Assembly: GCA_026874595.1 (NCBI GenBank)
Contig: CM049317.1
Span: 17,161,382-17,225,381, forward strand
From: Sipunculus nudus
Taxonomy: Eukaryota > Annelida > Sipuncula > Golfingiida > Sipunculidae
Reading direction: 5' to 3'
DNA: 64,000 bases
Below, one piece after another: positions 23,253 through 36,617 of this stretch (positions are counted from its first letter, which is position 1; every line of letters begins with the position of its first letter). The notes beneath the pieces are model-generated. The model searched no databases. It was not told the origin of the DNA and worked only from the letters and a program-made list of their open reading frames with translations. Made by a program: the position numbers and the translations under genes.

Positions 23253-25980
23253 TCTTAAATTAATTAAGACATATGTTACATAATGAGTGTTAATATACAT
23301 GTACATTCATTGTCATATTGATTTTCCATTTATTTTTTACTTACATGTCTTGCTGGGGGGGGGGGGGGGGGGTCCCAATATAATATAATATAAGGCTATT
23401 GCTAATATTACTTATTAGGCCTAGCCTTGTATCAATATATGGCAGGGCCTTAAGGCCCGCCCACACCGAACACTGCACTGCACCTGCACTGCAAAAAAAT
23501 ATTGTGTACATGCAAATACCCTGGGGTCACTGTCCACACCAAACGTTGCGCTTTGCAGCCGCAAAAATGAGTCCTACATCCTATCATTAAATCATGGTGG
23601 GGTGGGGAGTTATTTTGAGGATACGGAAAAGGCTGTTGGATTCTTGGCTCAACAGCCCTAGGTTTTAGGGCAGTTTTCAGAGTAACACAAAAAACATACT
23701 AGTTCAATCCCAGACGACCAGTACAGTGATAGACTGAAATAATTACCATAATTAAGACCATTTTCCAAAGCATGTATGTATGCAAACATATTCAAAAATT
23801 GGTATTTTGAAGAGGAAACAATAATGAATGTAAAAACTTTGTCATTATATACAACATCCCCTCTAATAAGTTCTTAGAGTCGAAGGGTTTCAGATAAAGA
23901 TATTTTCAGTTTATCTTTAAAAATTTTGAAAGAAGAACATACAGTTTGATTGTTCTTCACCCAATATAAAAATTATGATGAAGAATTAAATGAGATTTCC
24001 TAGAGTAAATTTTGAATCAGACAACCCTTGAGTAAATACATTGAGATGAAAATAGAAAGTAGTGGTATATACACCTCCACCAACATTATAGTTGGCCAGG
24101 ATCCTGATCAAACTGGTCTAAGCACAAGTGCAAAGTTGCATACCAGGTCAGCTCTGCTTGTTAGAACTCAGGCAACCTCTGGTAACATTGTGTGATTCTC
24201 ATCAAACAGACAGGGATAGGCAATGGTTAAAAATCCTTTACAATGGGGATATTATGGTGATCCAGATAAGTTTTAAAAAAATGTCATGGGTTACTTCTTT
24301 TGTTGTTCCTTTTATCTTCCATCAAATATCATGAACATTTGTACATAATGTCCTGAGTAAAATTGCTAAGAGACAACCAGGCAAGCAATCCCAGTCACAT
24401 TCAAACAGGGGGTGCCCCCCCCCCCCCCACCAAATGTGTACAATCAGATGTTAGGTTAAATGAATGTGACAAATGATGCATGATATTATATTGAGTCAGC
24501 TGTCACATTCATTGCTGTGTATATGATTTAACCACTAAGTAGCAGAATACAGAAGAGGGAAGTTTATATTTATTTTGAAATTTTCACAAGTTTAATTCCA
24601 CAAACTTAGTTTCTATAGTAGATGTTTTGGGAAAAAGGAAGTGTAGACATTTTGGGAGCAGACATTGGGGAGAGGGGGGGGGATCAGTGTTTGTATGGAC
24701 AAGTTAGATCTGCTTATTACTGGACAAATAAATAAGCAATCTGCTCAGCAGTCAGTAATTTCTCAGAGTGTATGCTTCTGCTTAACCATATTAAATTGAA
24801 GTGATTATTCAATTTATTTCAAAGTATAATTATTCAGTTTAAGCTAATCGCACTGTATACTAATCACCCCTAGAGAGTATATACTCTAGTTTAGATGACC
24901 TTTAATACTTGACTAAAGACCTTACAAACTGTACAAACCACATTCTACCCCTTGGAATGTGTTCATCTTAATTGTTCAAATAAAGACCAGCCTCCTGAGC
25001 CTCACAGTCAAACCCCATTTGCTTTCTCAGACACCAAAAGGGTTTGTATGCACATCATTAACATATTAAAGTTTGTAATAAACAATCCCCCTTATTTGTA
25101 CTGACATGAAATGCCAAAATATCATAATAAAAACAAAAATTGTCATGTATGTTGTGACTGTATTTTTTCCATGGAGAGAAAGTATTTCTTCCCTTCCTTT
25201 CCCTCTGGAAGGTAGAGACCTAGATTCTTGTATTCAGCCTGCCCTATAGCATCAGTCAGTCGCATATGACATGGGGTGGTATCACCTCAACTGTGTGTTT
25301 AAATCTTAGTTTGCTAACCATGCACGAAGAAAATTTTTGACCTCAGCCTGAAGTGCCAAAAACCATTGTGTCTTTGAGAACAGTGCAATAGAAGGAGAAC
25401 TAAGCAATAGTTAGCATAGAGATCAGATCAATCAAACCGAGTTGATGTCTTTGAGATTCTGAAAAATTCATTGATTTTAAGAAAATTTCTGTTAATTTCG
25501 GTTATTTTATATATTGTGCAGTAACCAGATAGTAAGATCTTTTTAATATGATTACAAAATTGTGCTTTAATGCAAATTCATGGCTTATCTGCTAATATTT
25601 TATACTCACTTTTTGCAAATATTTGTATTTTCTGTAGGAGTATTCTATTTTAAAATTATTCCTTAAATGAACGATATGTCATGAATAGTTTTCCAAAAGG
25701 TCTTCTCCATCATTATAAAATATTGTTTAACCTTGGGAAGTGAAGCCATTTATGAAGAGATGGGAAACGCAGGTCTGTATTTGAATAATTGATAATGTCT
25801 GGTCCAAACATTCAGTATTTGTTAAGTGTACAGATGCCGGGAAGCTGGTGGCTTAAATGAATTATTCAGAAGCATAGTATATCATACTGTATCCAATCAT
25901 TTTAGTACACTACTTGGTCATATCTTATGGTCACTGACATGTAGTAAATTATAGCTTTGCCAGGACCAGTGTTTATATAA
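23253..25980. other. Intergenic DNA, nothing recognised except homopolymer runs
   Basis: Contains a G run of about 18 (23355-23372) and a C run of about 14 (24415-24428). GCCCGCCCACACCGAACACTGC at 23457-23478 with CCACACCAAACGTTGCG at 23533-23549 resembles a transposon end, but I could not pair it. No exon is supported. Confidence 0.4.
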
Positions 25981-26178
25981 CAGGGGTGGATACAGGATTT
26001 TTGAAAGGGGAGGGTCCCACATAGGAAGACATAAAAGAATCCTAAGGAAAAAGTCCACGTCTTGAAAAGCAGGGTGAGGGGAACCAGGCCACAAAATTGG
26101 TTTTAAGGCCCCTCAAATAGGAAGGGGTCTGGAACCCCTCGCCCCCCCCCCCCCCCCCCCCCCCTTGACCCACTACTG
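25981..26178. mobile_element. Small TIR element with poly-C core
   Basis: The ends CAGGGGTGGATACAGG and CTTGACCCACTACTG are imperfect inverted repeats (about 11 of 16 match). The interior contains complementary stretches (AAAGGGGAGGG, CCCCTC) and a C run of about 23 bases (26142-26164). CAGGGGTGGAT-type ends are common in hAT-like MITEs, but the 8-bp flanks have diverged, so this is an old copy. Confidence 0.45.
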
Positions 26179-26833
26179 TAAAAATAGTCCAGCAGACAAC
26201 AGTATAAAGAGGGAGTATATATGATATGAAAATGATTTTACACTTTTGGATATGACAATGGGAAAAAAATTTACCTAAATTGACATGGGTATTTGTCACA
26301 TGTGGGGCAGTAGTGATTCATTAGTGTGATGTTACAATGTGATACAAGATTAGATACATTGGTATCATCCGATGTTCCTTTATTGATATGCTGATAATAT
26401 CATATATGACCCTCCAACCGAACATTATATAATAATTCAATAAATTTATCTGAATCTATTAAGTAACCTCTGGTATTTTATAAAAGTCAGAAGCCCAACA
26501 TAGGGTGAACTGATGCATCATTTGACTGAAATGGGTCTATTGGTATCTGATCAGTCCATTTAAGGGGGTATTTTATTAATCACTAATACCTGAAAAATGT
26601 AGGCAGCAGCATTACATAACAAAGAGCAATAACAAAGAAAGAAAAAGAGCCATTACTTTTTAATTTTAACTGTAATAAAATTAACTGTAATTCTACATAT
26701 ATGTATTGTATCATGTATCGTATCGTGAGTGAAGTATCAGGATACATATATGGTATTATGAGATAATGTGTTGTTAAAGCCTTAGTCAAACAGGGATAGT
26801 AGACAGATAGTTATCAGCCAGGGAAATTTAGTT
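26179..26833. other. Intergenic DNA, nothing recognised
   Basis: AT-rich; no gene or repeat supported. Confidence 0.5.
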
Positions 26834-26841
26834 AGTACTGT

Positions 26842-27237
26842 CAGACCTGGGGTAAATTCTGAATTGAAATGGAATTAAATTGGAATTGAAGGGAAAATTG
26901 GATAAATTGGAATTTATGGAATAAAAGTGAAAAAATAACTGAACTGAATTATAATTGAAGTTAACATTGAATTGATCTGAAATGATGAACACAAGTTTGT
27001 GATCTCATATTTTTCTGAGTGTTGCTCACTGGAAGTTGCTCAAGGTCAGTTTGAAGTTCATGTAATAGAAAACCTGTGATAATGCTCGTTACACTCATGT
27101 ATTCAAATGATTGCAACTTTTTGAGATAGGAATTGAATTTAATTGAATAAAAATTATTGGAATTGAATTGGAATTTTATTTTTCTTCAGCATGTTGAATT
27201 TAATTGGAAATGAAAATTGGAATTGACCCCAGGTCTG
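26842..27237. mobile_element. hAT-type MITE, family 2 (396 bp)
   Basis: TIRs CAGACCTGGGGTAAATTC and GAATTGACCCCAGGTCTG, with a perfect 8-bp target duplication AGTACTGT (26834-26841 and 27238-27245). Sub-terminal regions are filled with TGGAATTGAATT-like repeats, which are typical of transposase-binding clusters. It is non-coding, and distinct from the CAGGGTTGG family. Confidence 0.9.
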
Positions 27238-27245
27238 AGTACTGT

Positions 27246-27671
27246 TTGATTAGTCATAATGACACTTAGTGATGGTCATGTGTTGCCAGATTATAAATGA
27301 CAGTCCATATGGAAGTTATTATCAAAGGAAGGGAGTTTACTGCTACATATATGTAACATAAGTGTATGTTTATTTTACTTTTCTGTCTCTTATCAGACCC
27401 AGGAGAGCAGTATATATGTACCATATGAATAAAAGATCAAGGGGCCATGTTTTGATATTGTATGCCACATGTACAGCAGATGTGAAGAACCAGGGTTAGG
27501 CTTATGAATTTTAAAAAAATCACAACTGTCAGCATAACAGAAGATGAAATTATAGCGTACATATGCAGTGGCTGGCTTCAAATTTGTGTGTCAAATTTTT
27601 CACAATTTTCCAATTTTCTTATTAGAATTCTTGTTGGCTACAGGCAGATAATATGAAAGCTTTACTATTAT
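27246..27671. other. Intergenic DNA, nothing recognised
   Basis: No gene or clear repeat. Confidence 0.5.
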
Positions 27672-29649
27672 TGTATCCCCAGTATGCTGGTGCCACCTAC
27701 CTTACTATTTTCATCGTATAAATTAATGCCCTTTTAATAGGAATGATTTGCCATATTGGCCTGAAATTGTGCTTGTCCATCTTGGATACCTCCATCTCAT
27801 GTTCAAGACTTATGGTGCTATCTGCAATTGTTTTCATGTGGAGACCATCCGTACATTTGCTTTAGGTGAAAATTGCTCATGAATTTACTGAGGAGTGGAT
27901 TGATGTATCAGACTGAATTTTTGTCATGTTTATCAATCTTGGATAGCTTTTTTAGAGTGCCCTTCCCGGTTCCGGTATTTGGTGAAAATATTGTGTCTCA
28001 TGTTGATAGATTGGCCAAGTGTCAGTATATGCTGCTGAAGATGGGGGGCCTATTCTTGAAGGGTTGGATTTATTGTGGGATATTATGGCACCTGCGGTCA
28101 GGGTTGGGTTTTAGGCTGCCCAAAACCTGTTTTCGGCAGGGCAGAGCCTAAAACATGCCTTTAACTGCCTAAAATAGGTTATAACCTGCCTAAAACTGCC
28201 TTTAACTGCCTAAAACCTTATTTACCCTTACCTATGACTTTTAGTTTAACTATGTTTTATTGTTAAACATCTAAATGCATTAAAGAAATATGCTCAACAA
28301 ATTATAATTGAGGATCATTTTATTCAAACTAAACAAATTAAACCATGACACAAAAAAAAGCAACAAATGAATTCAACACTACTTCAGGGATTTCCTTATG
28401 AACACAGTTCTCCGACTCTCCTACCTCCATTACTGCCAATTTATAAAAAAATGCTCATACTTTAAGCTTATAACCAGATACTTTTATTGGCTTTTTGATC
28501 ACAAGGGATTAAATTTTGTGATAAATGGAAAAGAAGTTTTCCTGGATTTAAAATGTTGTTCCATTTACACTGATGAATAGTTCTTTATACTGTAGCTTCA
28601 CTAACATAACATGTTTATTTTGTATGCCTGTAGCTTCAATGGCAAAAAGCATTGGATTGGATTTATAAATTATTACATATCTTTTATGCTAGCCATAAAA
28701 CTAAAAATATGATAATATCTGATAATGAACAAGAATTTCCACTATTTGTTTATTCCCTTAGCTAGGTCATCCTTTGTCAAATTTTAAGATTTTGTGCACA
28801 TACTTATCTTCTATATAATGATGGATATACTCTGTTAATTGTATGATGAAATTGTAAAAATGGAACCCTCATAAAACACTATAATTAGTATAAAACTGAA
28901 AATGTGAAAATATTTTGCAATGAATATGTTGCAAACCACAGAATATTCATGATTACTCAGGGGCTGTGTTAAACCTGAAGGCCTGAGGGGCACTGACTGC
29001 ATCACTCAGTAAAATGTTTGCTCAAGAACAGTCTTCAGGGCAAGGGCTTTGATTGCATCCTCCTAGTCATGTATGAAAGTTGACATGAACATCTACTAGG
29101 ACACAGTAGTAGGACTTATGACCATTGGGTCTTATGACCCCATCACCCTGATAAATTATAATTAACTTGTCTAATCAAGTAGTCCTCCCCTCTGATAGTG
29201 ATACCCTGTCTTACAAGGGCAAACTGGAGGCTGTATTACATCATTCAAGGTAGCTGGGCACTCATCAGGAAACCCAAAAGGTCCTGATAATGTCATTACC
29301 TTGGCCAATAAAACTATGTGCCACACAAACATGGTCTCATGTTCAGACACCTATACAGGCTCTTTGAAGACTGCATGGTACCAGCCAACAGGAAATCATG
29401 CAATTCTAATACTTGATAGCTTCCAGAAGCCCAGCAAAGCCTTGTGACTGCTTCACCCCAGCCAGTATGGTAGTTTTACAGATCTTTAAGTAAAAAATGT
29501 AAACAAATATAGGTTTTGGGCACTTTTGGTGCCTAAAACCTGCCTAAAACCTGTTTTAGGCGGGGCGGTTTTAACCAGGTTATAACCTATGGTTAAAACC
29601 TTCTTGCCTAAAACTTGCCAACCCTGCCTGCGGTGCCAAGAAATTCTAG
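27672..29649 (+). mobile_element. Helentron-like element, family A (copy 1, interrupted)
   Basis: Begins TTGTATCCCCAG as copy 2 at 31850 does. It ends CTGCGGTGCCAAGAAATTCTAG (CTAG at 29646-29649), followed by TT. Just before its end it shares AAGTGTCAGTATATGCTGCT with copy 2. The 3' stem-loop (GGCACC TGC GGTGCC) is split by the hAT MITE at 28099-29626, so without that insertion the element is only about 450 bp. It lacks the repeat core of copy 2 and has no protein-coding capacity. Confidence 0.65.
28099..29626. mobile_element. hAT-type MITE, family 1 copy 2 (1528 bp)
   Basis: CAGGGTTGG...CCAACCCTG ends with a perfect 8-bp target duplication CCTGCGGT (28091-28098, 29627-29634), which lies inside the terminal hairpin of the Helentron-like element around it. 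The sequence matches copy 1 at 7684-9101 throughout by eye, with indels (for example an extra block near 28820-28980). The right sub-terminal region has GCCTAAAACCTG repeats that are largely intact here. No transposase. Confidence 0.9.
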
Positions 29650-31849
29650 TTTATAATATAATATTTGATTTACCGTAAATTGACAGAAATATGGCATTAT
29701 TTATTATATTAATCTTTTCAGTTTCAACCTTTAAACCTAGTGTATTGTGGATAACATACATCACACACAAAGGAGGCTATATTATATAGCCTATATTATA
29801 TTAAATATATAGTATATAATGAAAGACTGTTCTCATCAGGCTTCTTATTCACAAAGGTGTCATTTTTACCATAATTACAAATTCTTGAATTTTGTGAATT
29901 TTGGAAATAAAAAGCCAACCTAAGTATGTAAATGGAGAGTCACGAGTCTTGATTAAGTTCCTATTTTAGTCATTTAATAAGTTTCAAAGTAAAACCTTTT
30001 GAGGTGCTTCCAGAGAGTAGACAACAATAGTAAATTCGGGTTTGCAATTAATGTGTTCACATATTGTTTGGGCTACTTTGTGTGCATATCAAATAGTAAT
30101 AAAATGGCAAATTGGTGACACTTGAAACTCAGTGAATGAAAAAAAATACCCATTATAAACCTGACTGAATATTGTTTACTTGCATATGAGTTAGAAGAGT
30201 GGCCATGAAATAACAGGTAAATTGTGAATTTCCTCATGCAGAAATGACATTTTGCATATTTATGAGACCTATACGTAAAGTTTACTGACTTTGACACCAA
30301 TCACTGGAGCTATAAAGGTCTTTATGCCAATTGTAGTTACATAACTTGAATTGTTTATGGTACTTTTATTTTCTCATTTAAAGACCCATGGCCAGACATC
30401 GAAATTAATGCCATTTCACATTTTACCATTTTATATATTTATAAAGAGATATAATACAATATTGAGGAACTACCTTTAAACACCCCTCCCCCTTTCTGGT
30501 TATTATAATGTATAAACAAAATTTGTTTCTCCTTTAGTAGAGTAAACTTGTTTGGTAAGGGCCATTTACATTGAAGTATTTTAGTATAACATGTTAATGG
30601 TCAATACTGATTGCATGCTAGTGTAAACAAACAAAGAACATTTAAAAGCATCTGAATAAGCAACCTGAGGACCTAAACTATCCTATCAAATTTGTCATAT
30701 CAGGACTCAACATTTACTTTTGTAAGAACTCGCTAAGTAGGGCAAGTGACAGCTTATGTTTGCCCTACATGAATTTTTACTTGTCCCAAACAAATTCGCC
30801 ACAACCATAAAAAAAAATAATCCATATAATTATGTTGCAACAGCACATCTTCAAATGTTTGTTTGTTAAAACTAATGTTTCTCTTTAGCATTTGCACAGA
30901 TAAAAACAGGATGGATGTATTAAATTACAATATTACACTTCTCTTGAAAAAGAAAGTGGCTAACTTAAGATTAGTCAAGATTCAGCTGATTAAAGGTTTA
31001 TGTTGCACCCATTTGCCAAGTTGGGCAAGTTGGGACCCACTTTTGGTTGTCCTACTACCATTTTCTGGTACTTTTACTTGCCCAGGGAAAGTGGTTAACT
31101 GTTAATGTCAAACCCTGCATACTGGTTAAGACTCAAAACTTATATGAATAGAGTACTTTGATGTCCAACTCATCCCATGGTAGAGCATGCCAGTGTGTTA
31201 TTTTCATGTTTGGCCATATATATAGACATAAATTCCTATAAGAAACTGTCACTTACTCCAGTAGTTGCATGTGTTTTGCTGTGTATGTTACTGTAAACAC
31301 AGGTGTCATTTAAGTGACTCATGCTTCAGTCATGACAGGGTGGTGACATATAATTATCATGTAAATATGCGTGTAAATATGATAATGTTTAGATATCTTT
31401 GAGGTGTGGTTTAATATCACAGAACATGTGTTCTAGATGGGTACAGGGAAAAACCCCTTAGACTATAATTGCCATCTGCAAAAAGTTCAAACAAGGATGT
31501 ATAACTTTACTGATCTTTGAAAATAAGTCAACCGACTTAAAATATAAATATGGATTGTTAATGTGATGCTGGTTTGGTTTGGTGAGGTTTTGTTTGAGAG
31601 CGTGTGACTATGACATACATTTGAGTTTGTATGATTTATTGGTTGTAGCTTTTTGGAATCGGTACATCATATCCAGGCTTGTATGTAGAAATAGCATGAT
31701 TTCATATAGGATTTTGCAGAAGTCTAGGTGCAGTTTTAAATGGACATGTATTTTCAAAAATAAATAATATGGTCATTGATGTTCTGGGTTGAGATGTTAA
31801 TTAACCTTTTACTGAAGCTGTAATAATCATTAACTACATACATAATCAT
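29650..31849. other. Intergenic DNA, nothing recognised
   Basis: AT-rich, with only short unrelated ORFs. TTGCCCTACATGAA at about 30759 and ATTTGCCAAGTTGGGCAAGTTGGG at about 31010 look like degenerate repeat sequence, but no element boundaries were found. Confidence 0.45.
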
Positions 31850-34744
31850 TGTATCCCCAGACAAAGTCGGGGGATACTATGTTTTCATACCGGTCCCGCC
31901 GCCGCCACCGCATATAAATCTTGTTGGCGCGATAACCCAAAAAATATTTCAAGGAACTTTACCAAACTTGGTATATGTATAGATATGGGTGAGAGGACGA
32001 CACCTATTTAAAATGAGGTCATGACCTATACTAGGAGAGTGTCCTTGACCTTGAATAGGGCCAATTTTGGGGAAAATTACACAAATTCTTTAATATCTCA
32101 AGAAATCTTGCATGGATTTATCCCAAAATCAAGTTGATGGAAGATCATGGATAGGGTTGTCATGTTCCAGAAACTGGTGGCGCCACCTATTATTCTTTAC
32201 TTGTTTTCATGCCGTTTAATACCCCCAAAATTGCCACCTTACATTACTGTGAGCATTATAAGTCAAAAACTAATGGACAGATTTCTTTTATATTATGCAT
32301 ATACATAGGTATGGGTTATGGGATGATGTTTATTTAAATTGGGGTCATGACCTTTCCTATGATAGTGGCCTTGACCTTGAATATTGCCATATATGGTGAA
32401 AATCACACACCTCTTATGATATCTCCAGTGTTGATAGCCATATGGATTTCAAACATGACTTATGTATGGCCCACCACTAAAGTAAGAACCCTATAGGTTC
32501 TAGGGTCATGAGGTCAAAGGTCAAGGTCACTGGACTGGCATTTTAAAAGATACTGTGGATGCATTTTAAGACAAACTTTCATCCCAGGTCTTCCATCTTG
32601 AATATATAGCTCACTTGCCAATAGTGGATGATCCATATAAATTTTGGGGTCACAAGGTCAAAGGTCAAGGCCACAGGAGCTATCTGTCCAAAAATTAGTT
32701 TCTGGATGATAATTCCTGCTTTTATTGATGTATTGATTTCAAATTTGACTTATATATATGTCCCATTGAAAAAGCAAAACTCCAATTGATTTTGGGGTCA
32801 TAAGGTCAAAGGTCAAGGTCACAGGACACATCTTTAAAATGATTGTGGATGCATTTTCAACCAAACATTTCATCTCAGACCTTTCATCTTGCACATATAA
32901 GTCATCTGCCAATAGAGGAAGACCCCTATCAGTTTTGAGGTCATAAGGTCAAAGGTGAAGGTCACAGGAGCCATCTGTCCAAAAATTAGTTTCTGGATGA
33001 TAATTCCTGCTTTTATTGATGTATGGATTTCAAACTTGACTTGTATATGTCCCATTGGAAAAGCAAGACCCAATTTGATTTTGGGGTCATGAGGTCAAAG
33101 GTCAAGGTCACAGGACACATCTTTAAAAAGATGTGGATGCATTTTAAGCCAAACTTTCATCCCATGTCTTCCATCTTGAATATATAGCTCACTTGCCAAT
33201 AGTGGATAATCCATATAAATTTTGGGGTCACAAGGTCAAAGGTCAAGGCCACAGGAGCTATCTGTCCAAAAATTAGTTTCTGGATGATAATTCCTTCTTT
33301 TATTGATGTATGGATTTCAAACTTGACTTGTATTTGACCCATTGGAAAAGCAAGACCTGAATTGATTTAGGGGTCATGAGGTCAAAGGTCAAGGTCACAG
33401 GAAACCTCTTTAAAAAGGTTGTGGATGCAATTTCAGCCAAATAATTCATCTCAGATCGTTCATCTTGCACATATAGTTCACCTGCTAAGAGTGGAAGACC
33501 CCTATTAATTTTGAGGTCACAAGGTCAAAGGTGAAGTTCACAGGAGCCATCTGTCCAAAAATTAGTTTCTGGATGATAATTCCTGCTTTTATTGATGTAT
33601 TGATTTCAAACTTGACTTGTATATGACCCATTGGAAAAGCAAGACCTGAATTGATTTTGGGGTCATGAGGTCAAAGGTCAAGGTCACAGGACACATCTTT
33701 AAAAAGATGTGGATGCATTTTCAGCCAAACATTTCATCTCAGATCTTTCATCTTGCACATATAGTTCACCTGCCAAGAGAGGAAGAACCCTATCAATTTT
33801 GAGGTCACAAGGTCAAAGGTGAAGGTCACAGGAGCCATCTGTCCAAAAATTAGTTTCTGGATGATAATTCCTTCTTTTATTGATGTATGGATTTCAAACT
33901 TGACTTGTATTTGACCCATTGGAAAAGCAAGACCCGTATTGATTTTGGGGTCATGAGGTCAAATGTCAAGGCCACAGGACACATCTTTATAAAGATTGTG
34001 GATGCATTTTCAGCCAAACAATTCATCTCAGATCTTTCATCTTGCACATATAGTTCACCTGACAAGAGTGAAAAACCCCTATCAATTTTGAGGTCACAAG
34101 GTCAAAGGTGAAGGTCACAGGAGCCATCTGTCCAAAAATTAGTTTCTGGATGATAATTCCTGCTTTTATTGATGTATGGTTTTCAAACTTGACTTGTATA
34201 TGTCCCATTGGAAAAGCAAGACCAAAATTGATTTTGGGGTCATGAGGTCAAAGGTCAAGGTCACAGGACACATCTTTAAAAAGATGTGGATGCATTTTCA
34301 GCCAAACATTTCATCTCAGATCTTCCATCTTGTTCATATAGTTCTCCTGCCAAGAGAGGAAGAAAACTATCAATTTAAGGTCACAAGGTCAAAGGTGAAG
34401 GTCACAGGAGCCACCTGTTAAAAAAATTAGTTTCTGGATGATCATTCCTGCTTTATTGATGTATAGATTTCAAACTTGACTTGCATATGTCCCATTGGAA
34501 AAGCAAGACCCAAATTGATTTTGGGGTCATGAGGTCAAAGGTCAAGGTCACAGGACACATCTTTAAAAAGATCAAGGTCACAAGACCAAAATCTTCAACA
34601 AGATTGTGGATTGTTGGACGGAAGAAACAATAAATATGCCAAGTGTCAGTATATGCTGCTAAAAATGTGGGTCTGTTCTTAAAGGGGGGGGGGCCTACTA
34701 TGTCTGGGGATACTCTGGCACCTGCGGTGCCAAGAAATGTCTAG
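31850..34744 (+). mobile_element. Helentron-like element, family A (copy 2, full)
   Basis: Left end TGTATCCCCAGACAAAGTCGGGGGATACTATG, a sub-terminal inverted repeat. Right end is the stem-loop GGCACCTGCGGTGCC (34717-34731), then AAGAAATGTCTAG (CTAG at 34741-34744) before TT. Very similar ends (GTATCCCC, CAAAGTCGGGGGATA) are familiar from bivalve Helitron-type repeats. The core is a seven-copy array of about 288 bp. It also holds a GGTGGCGCCACC palindrome at 32176-32187. No helicase is encoded, so it is non-autonomous. Confidence 0.7.
32500..34600. repeat. 288-bp tandem array with AGGTCA clusters
   Basis: The landmark AAAATTAGTTTCTGGATGAT recurs at about 32690, 32981, 33268, 33557, 33845, 34132 and 34421. 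Each unit holds two copies of a GGTCAAAGGTCAAGGTCAC block (or GGTCAAAGGTGAAGGTCAC), about 145 bp apart, so the array has about 15 blocks. Adjacent units are highly similar. Short ORFs here repeat the same peptide and are artefacts of periodicity. Confidence 0.92.
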
Positions 34745-36205
34745 TTATATTTTTACTTTGCTTATGACTTGGTACTCAGTGGTCTTGATGGCCCACTCTA
34801 TATCGACATGCACCAATCATGACATTAAAAGTTAAAATTAATATGATAATTTTTCAGTCTTTACCAATAAATAAACTTGTTTATGAAGATGATTATTCAC
34901 AGACAATGATATCTTTCTTTATCATATATGTGTGACTTGAATGTTGCAGTGCAGGAGTATTTAAAAAAAATGAAACCCATGTATAATCTAATACTTTATG
35001 AGTGATAAAAACCTTGAACTAGGTAATTAAAGCTATGATTTTTAATACAAATCATAATTATTTTTTATTGATTGTAATTAATAATTTAAGGATATTGTGG
35101 AAAATAATAATTTTAACTTAACATTAAAAAGATGGATTTTATTTTCTATGCTAATTGGCCGTTCATGAGTGGTTTTAAATTTTTTTATGAGGTCAGGGTT
35201 TGATAAGGGCATGGAGATACAACAGGAAAGTACACATGTATATTTCAAGTAGAAGCTTGCTCAGGAATGCTTTAGGGATGACAATGCCCTCATCCACAAA
35301 TTATAGTGGGATGATGACCAAAATTCCTCACATAGATTATATTTCCTATCTAATTAAATATATATTCGAAAGAGTTAACCAATCAGATGCTGTTAAATTA
35401 ATTTCTGTCCAATGACATTTCACCTTACATGCCATGCATGATGATGCACATATAATTGCTTGCAAGTTTCTTACTTGTTTAGTATATTGTGATATGTGAA
35501 GAGATTTTACATAATATAGTTTACATGCATAAGCAGATAATTCTTTGCAGGTTCCAAAATATTATGGTTTTAAATCATCACTAAATCTAGACCAAGCATT
35601 CCTGTCTGATTTAACACAACCCCATGTTGGAATCTTATGTAAATTAACAGGGTGTTCTATGGAAATTACCTAAAATCACCTGGAAAATGGTGATTCCATC
35701 ATAGATCAGTATGACGTCGCCCAAGAAAGACCCTCCTAAGCCTTCCCAGCATTCCTTGTCAGAAAGTAAACAAGAAGTGTTAGGGGAAACAGTTGTCTGA
35801 TTTTCTTGAGAGTTAGTATTATATCTTCATAAATACTGAACATTAATTTATAATTCATATCCTAAGTGAGTCAGCACATTTATATTATGTGTAATATGGA
35901 GGGACCATTGCATGTCCGCATGCTGAATGCCAAATATCACGATCTCTACCATTTTGGGTCAGATCTGATCAAACTTTACAGGGTAAACTCTCTACTTCAG
36001 CTGCTTTAGTGCAAAAAGAAACAATAAAAAAAATGTTTGTGTAAGAGGTGTGTAGCTAGATTAAATTCACACAGTGATCAAAATAGTGATACAGTATCTT
36101 GATTGGAAGTCATGAGGCATCAGATTAAATACTTTCTGTTTTAGCAGAAAAAAAAAAAACATGTAAGGACAACTGAAAGATCAAATGAAGAAACAACTTA
36201 AAGGT
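34745..36205. other. Intergenic DNA, nothing recognised
   Basis: AT-rich; no exon, RNA gene or repeat supported. Confidence 0.5.
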
Positions 36206-36220
36206 AACATTTCCCCAAAA

Positions 36221-36617
36221 GTACTGGCTTCTGTGGTTCAGGGTAGAGCACAGTTCTCTAAGCTGGGAGATTGTCAGTTCGAATCTCAGCTGAGGCGGAG
36301 AGATTTTTCTCAGTCAGCCCCCACCTAGGGTAAGCACCCTGCAGGCTTAATGGGAAGGTCGTGTCCAATGGCAGTGTTTTACTGACAAACAAGTGTGCCT
36401 TTCAAGAGTTCCTTGATCGTATGACCCAGTAATGGGGACGATTAGACCCGCAGGTGCAGGAGACACTGGGCCTGGTTAAGGCCAGTGAGATATAAAATGA
36501 GAGGAAGTGTGTGATACTGCCCTGTCACAAAGTCTGAACCCAGAATTTTGCAGATGTACATATATACTTATTTAAGTTAGCACTAAAAAATGGAGGCAAT
36601 TACCTCCACAAAAAAAA
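36221..36617 (+). mobile_element. tRNA-derived SINE, copy 1
   Basis: The head resembles a tRNA: an A-box-like GGTTCAGGGTAGAGCAC (from 36235) and a B-box GTTCGAATCTC (36277-36287) spaced as in pol III promoters. A 5'-to-3' body follows with GGCTTAATGGGAAGG and CACTGGGCCTGGTTAA, and the element ends in an A-rich run. It is flanked by a 15-bp target duplication AACATTTCCCCAAAA (36206-36220 and 36618-36632), which fixes both ends. It is 397 bp, non-coding, and would depend on a LINE for mobility. Confidence 0.9.

Noticed and set aside
32870-34421. Repeated roughly 60-codon ORFs (MGQIQVKFEIHTSIK type)
   Set aside because: The same peptide appears once per 288-bp repeat unit, on the non-repeat-specific strand, and always broken. 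It is a satellite artefact rather than a gene family.
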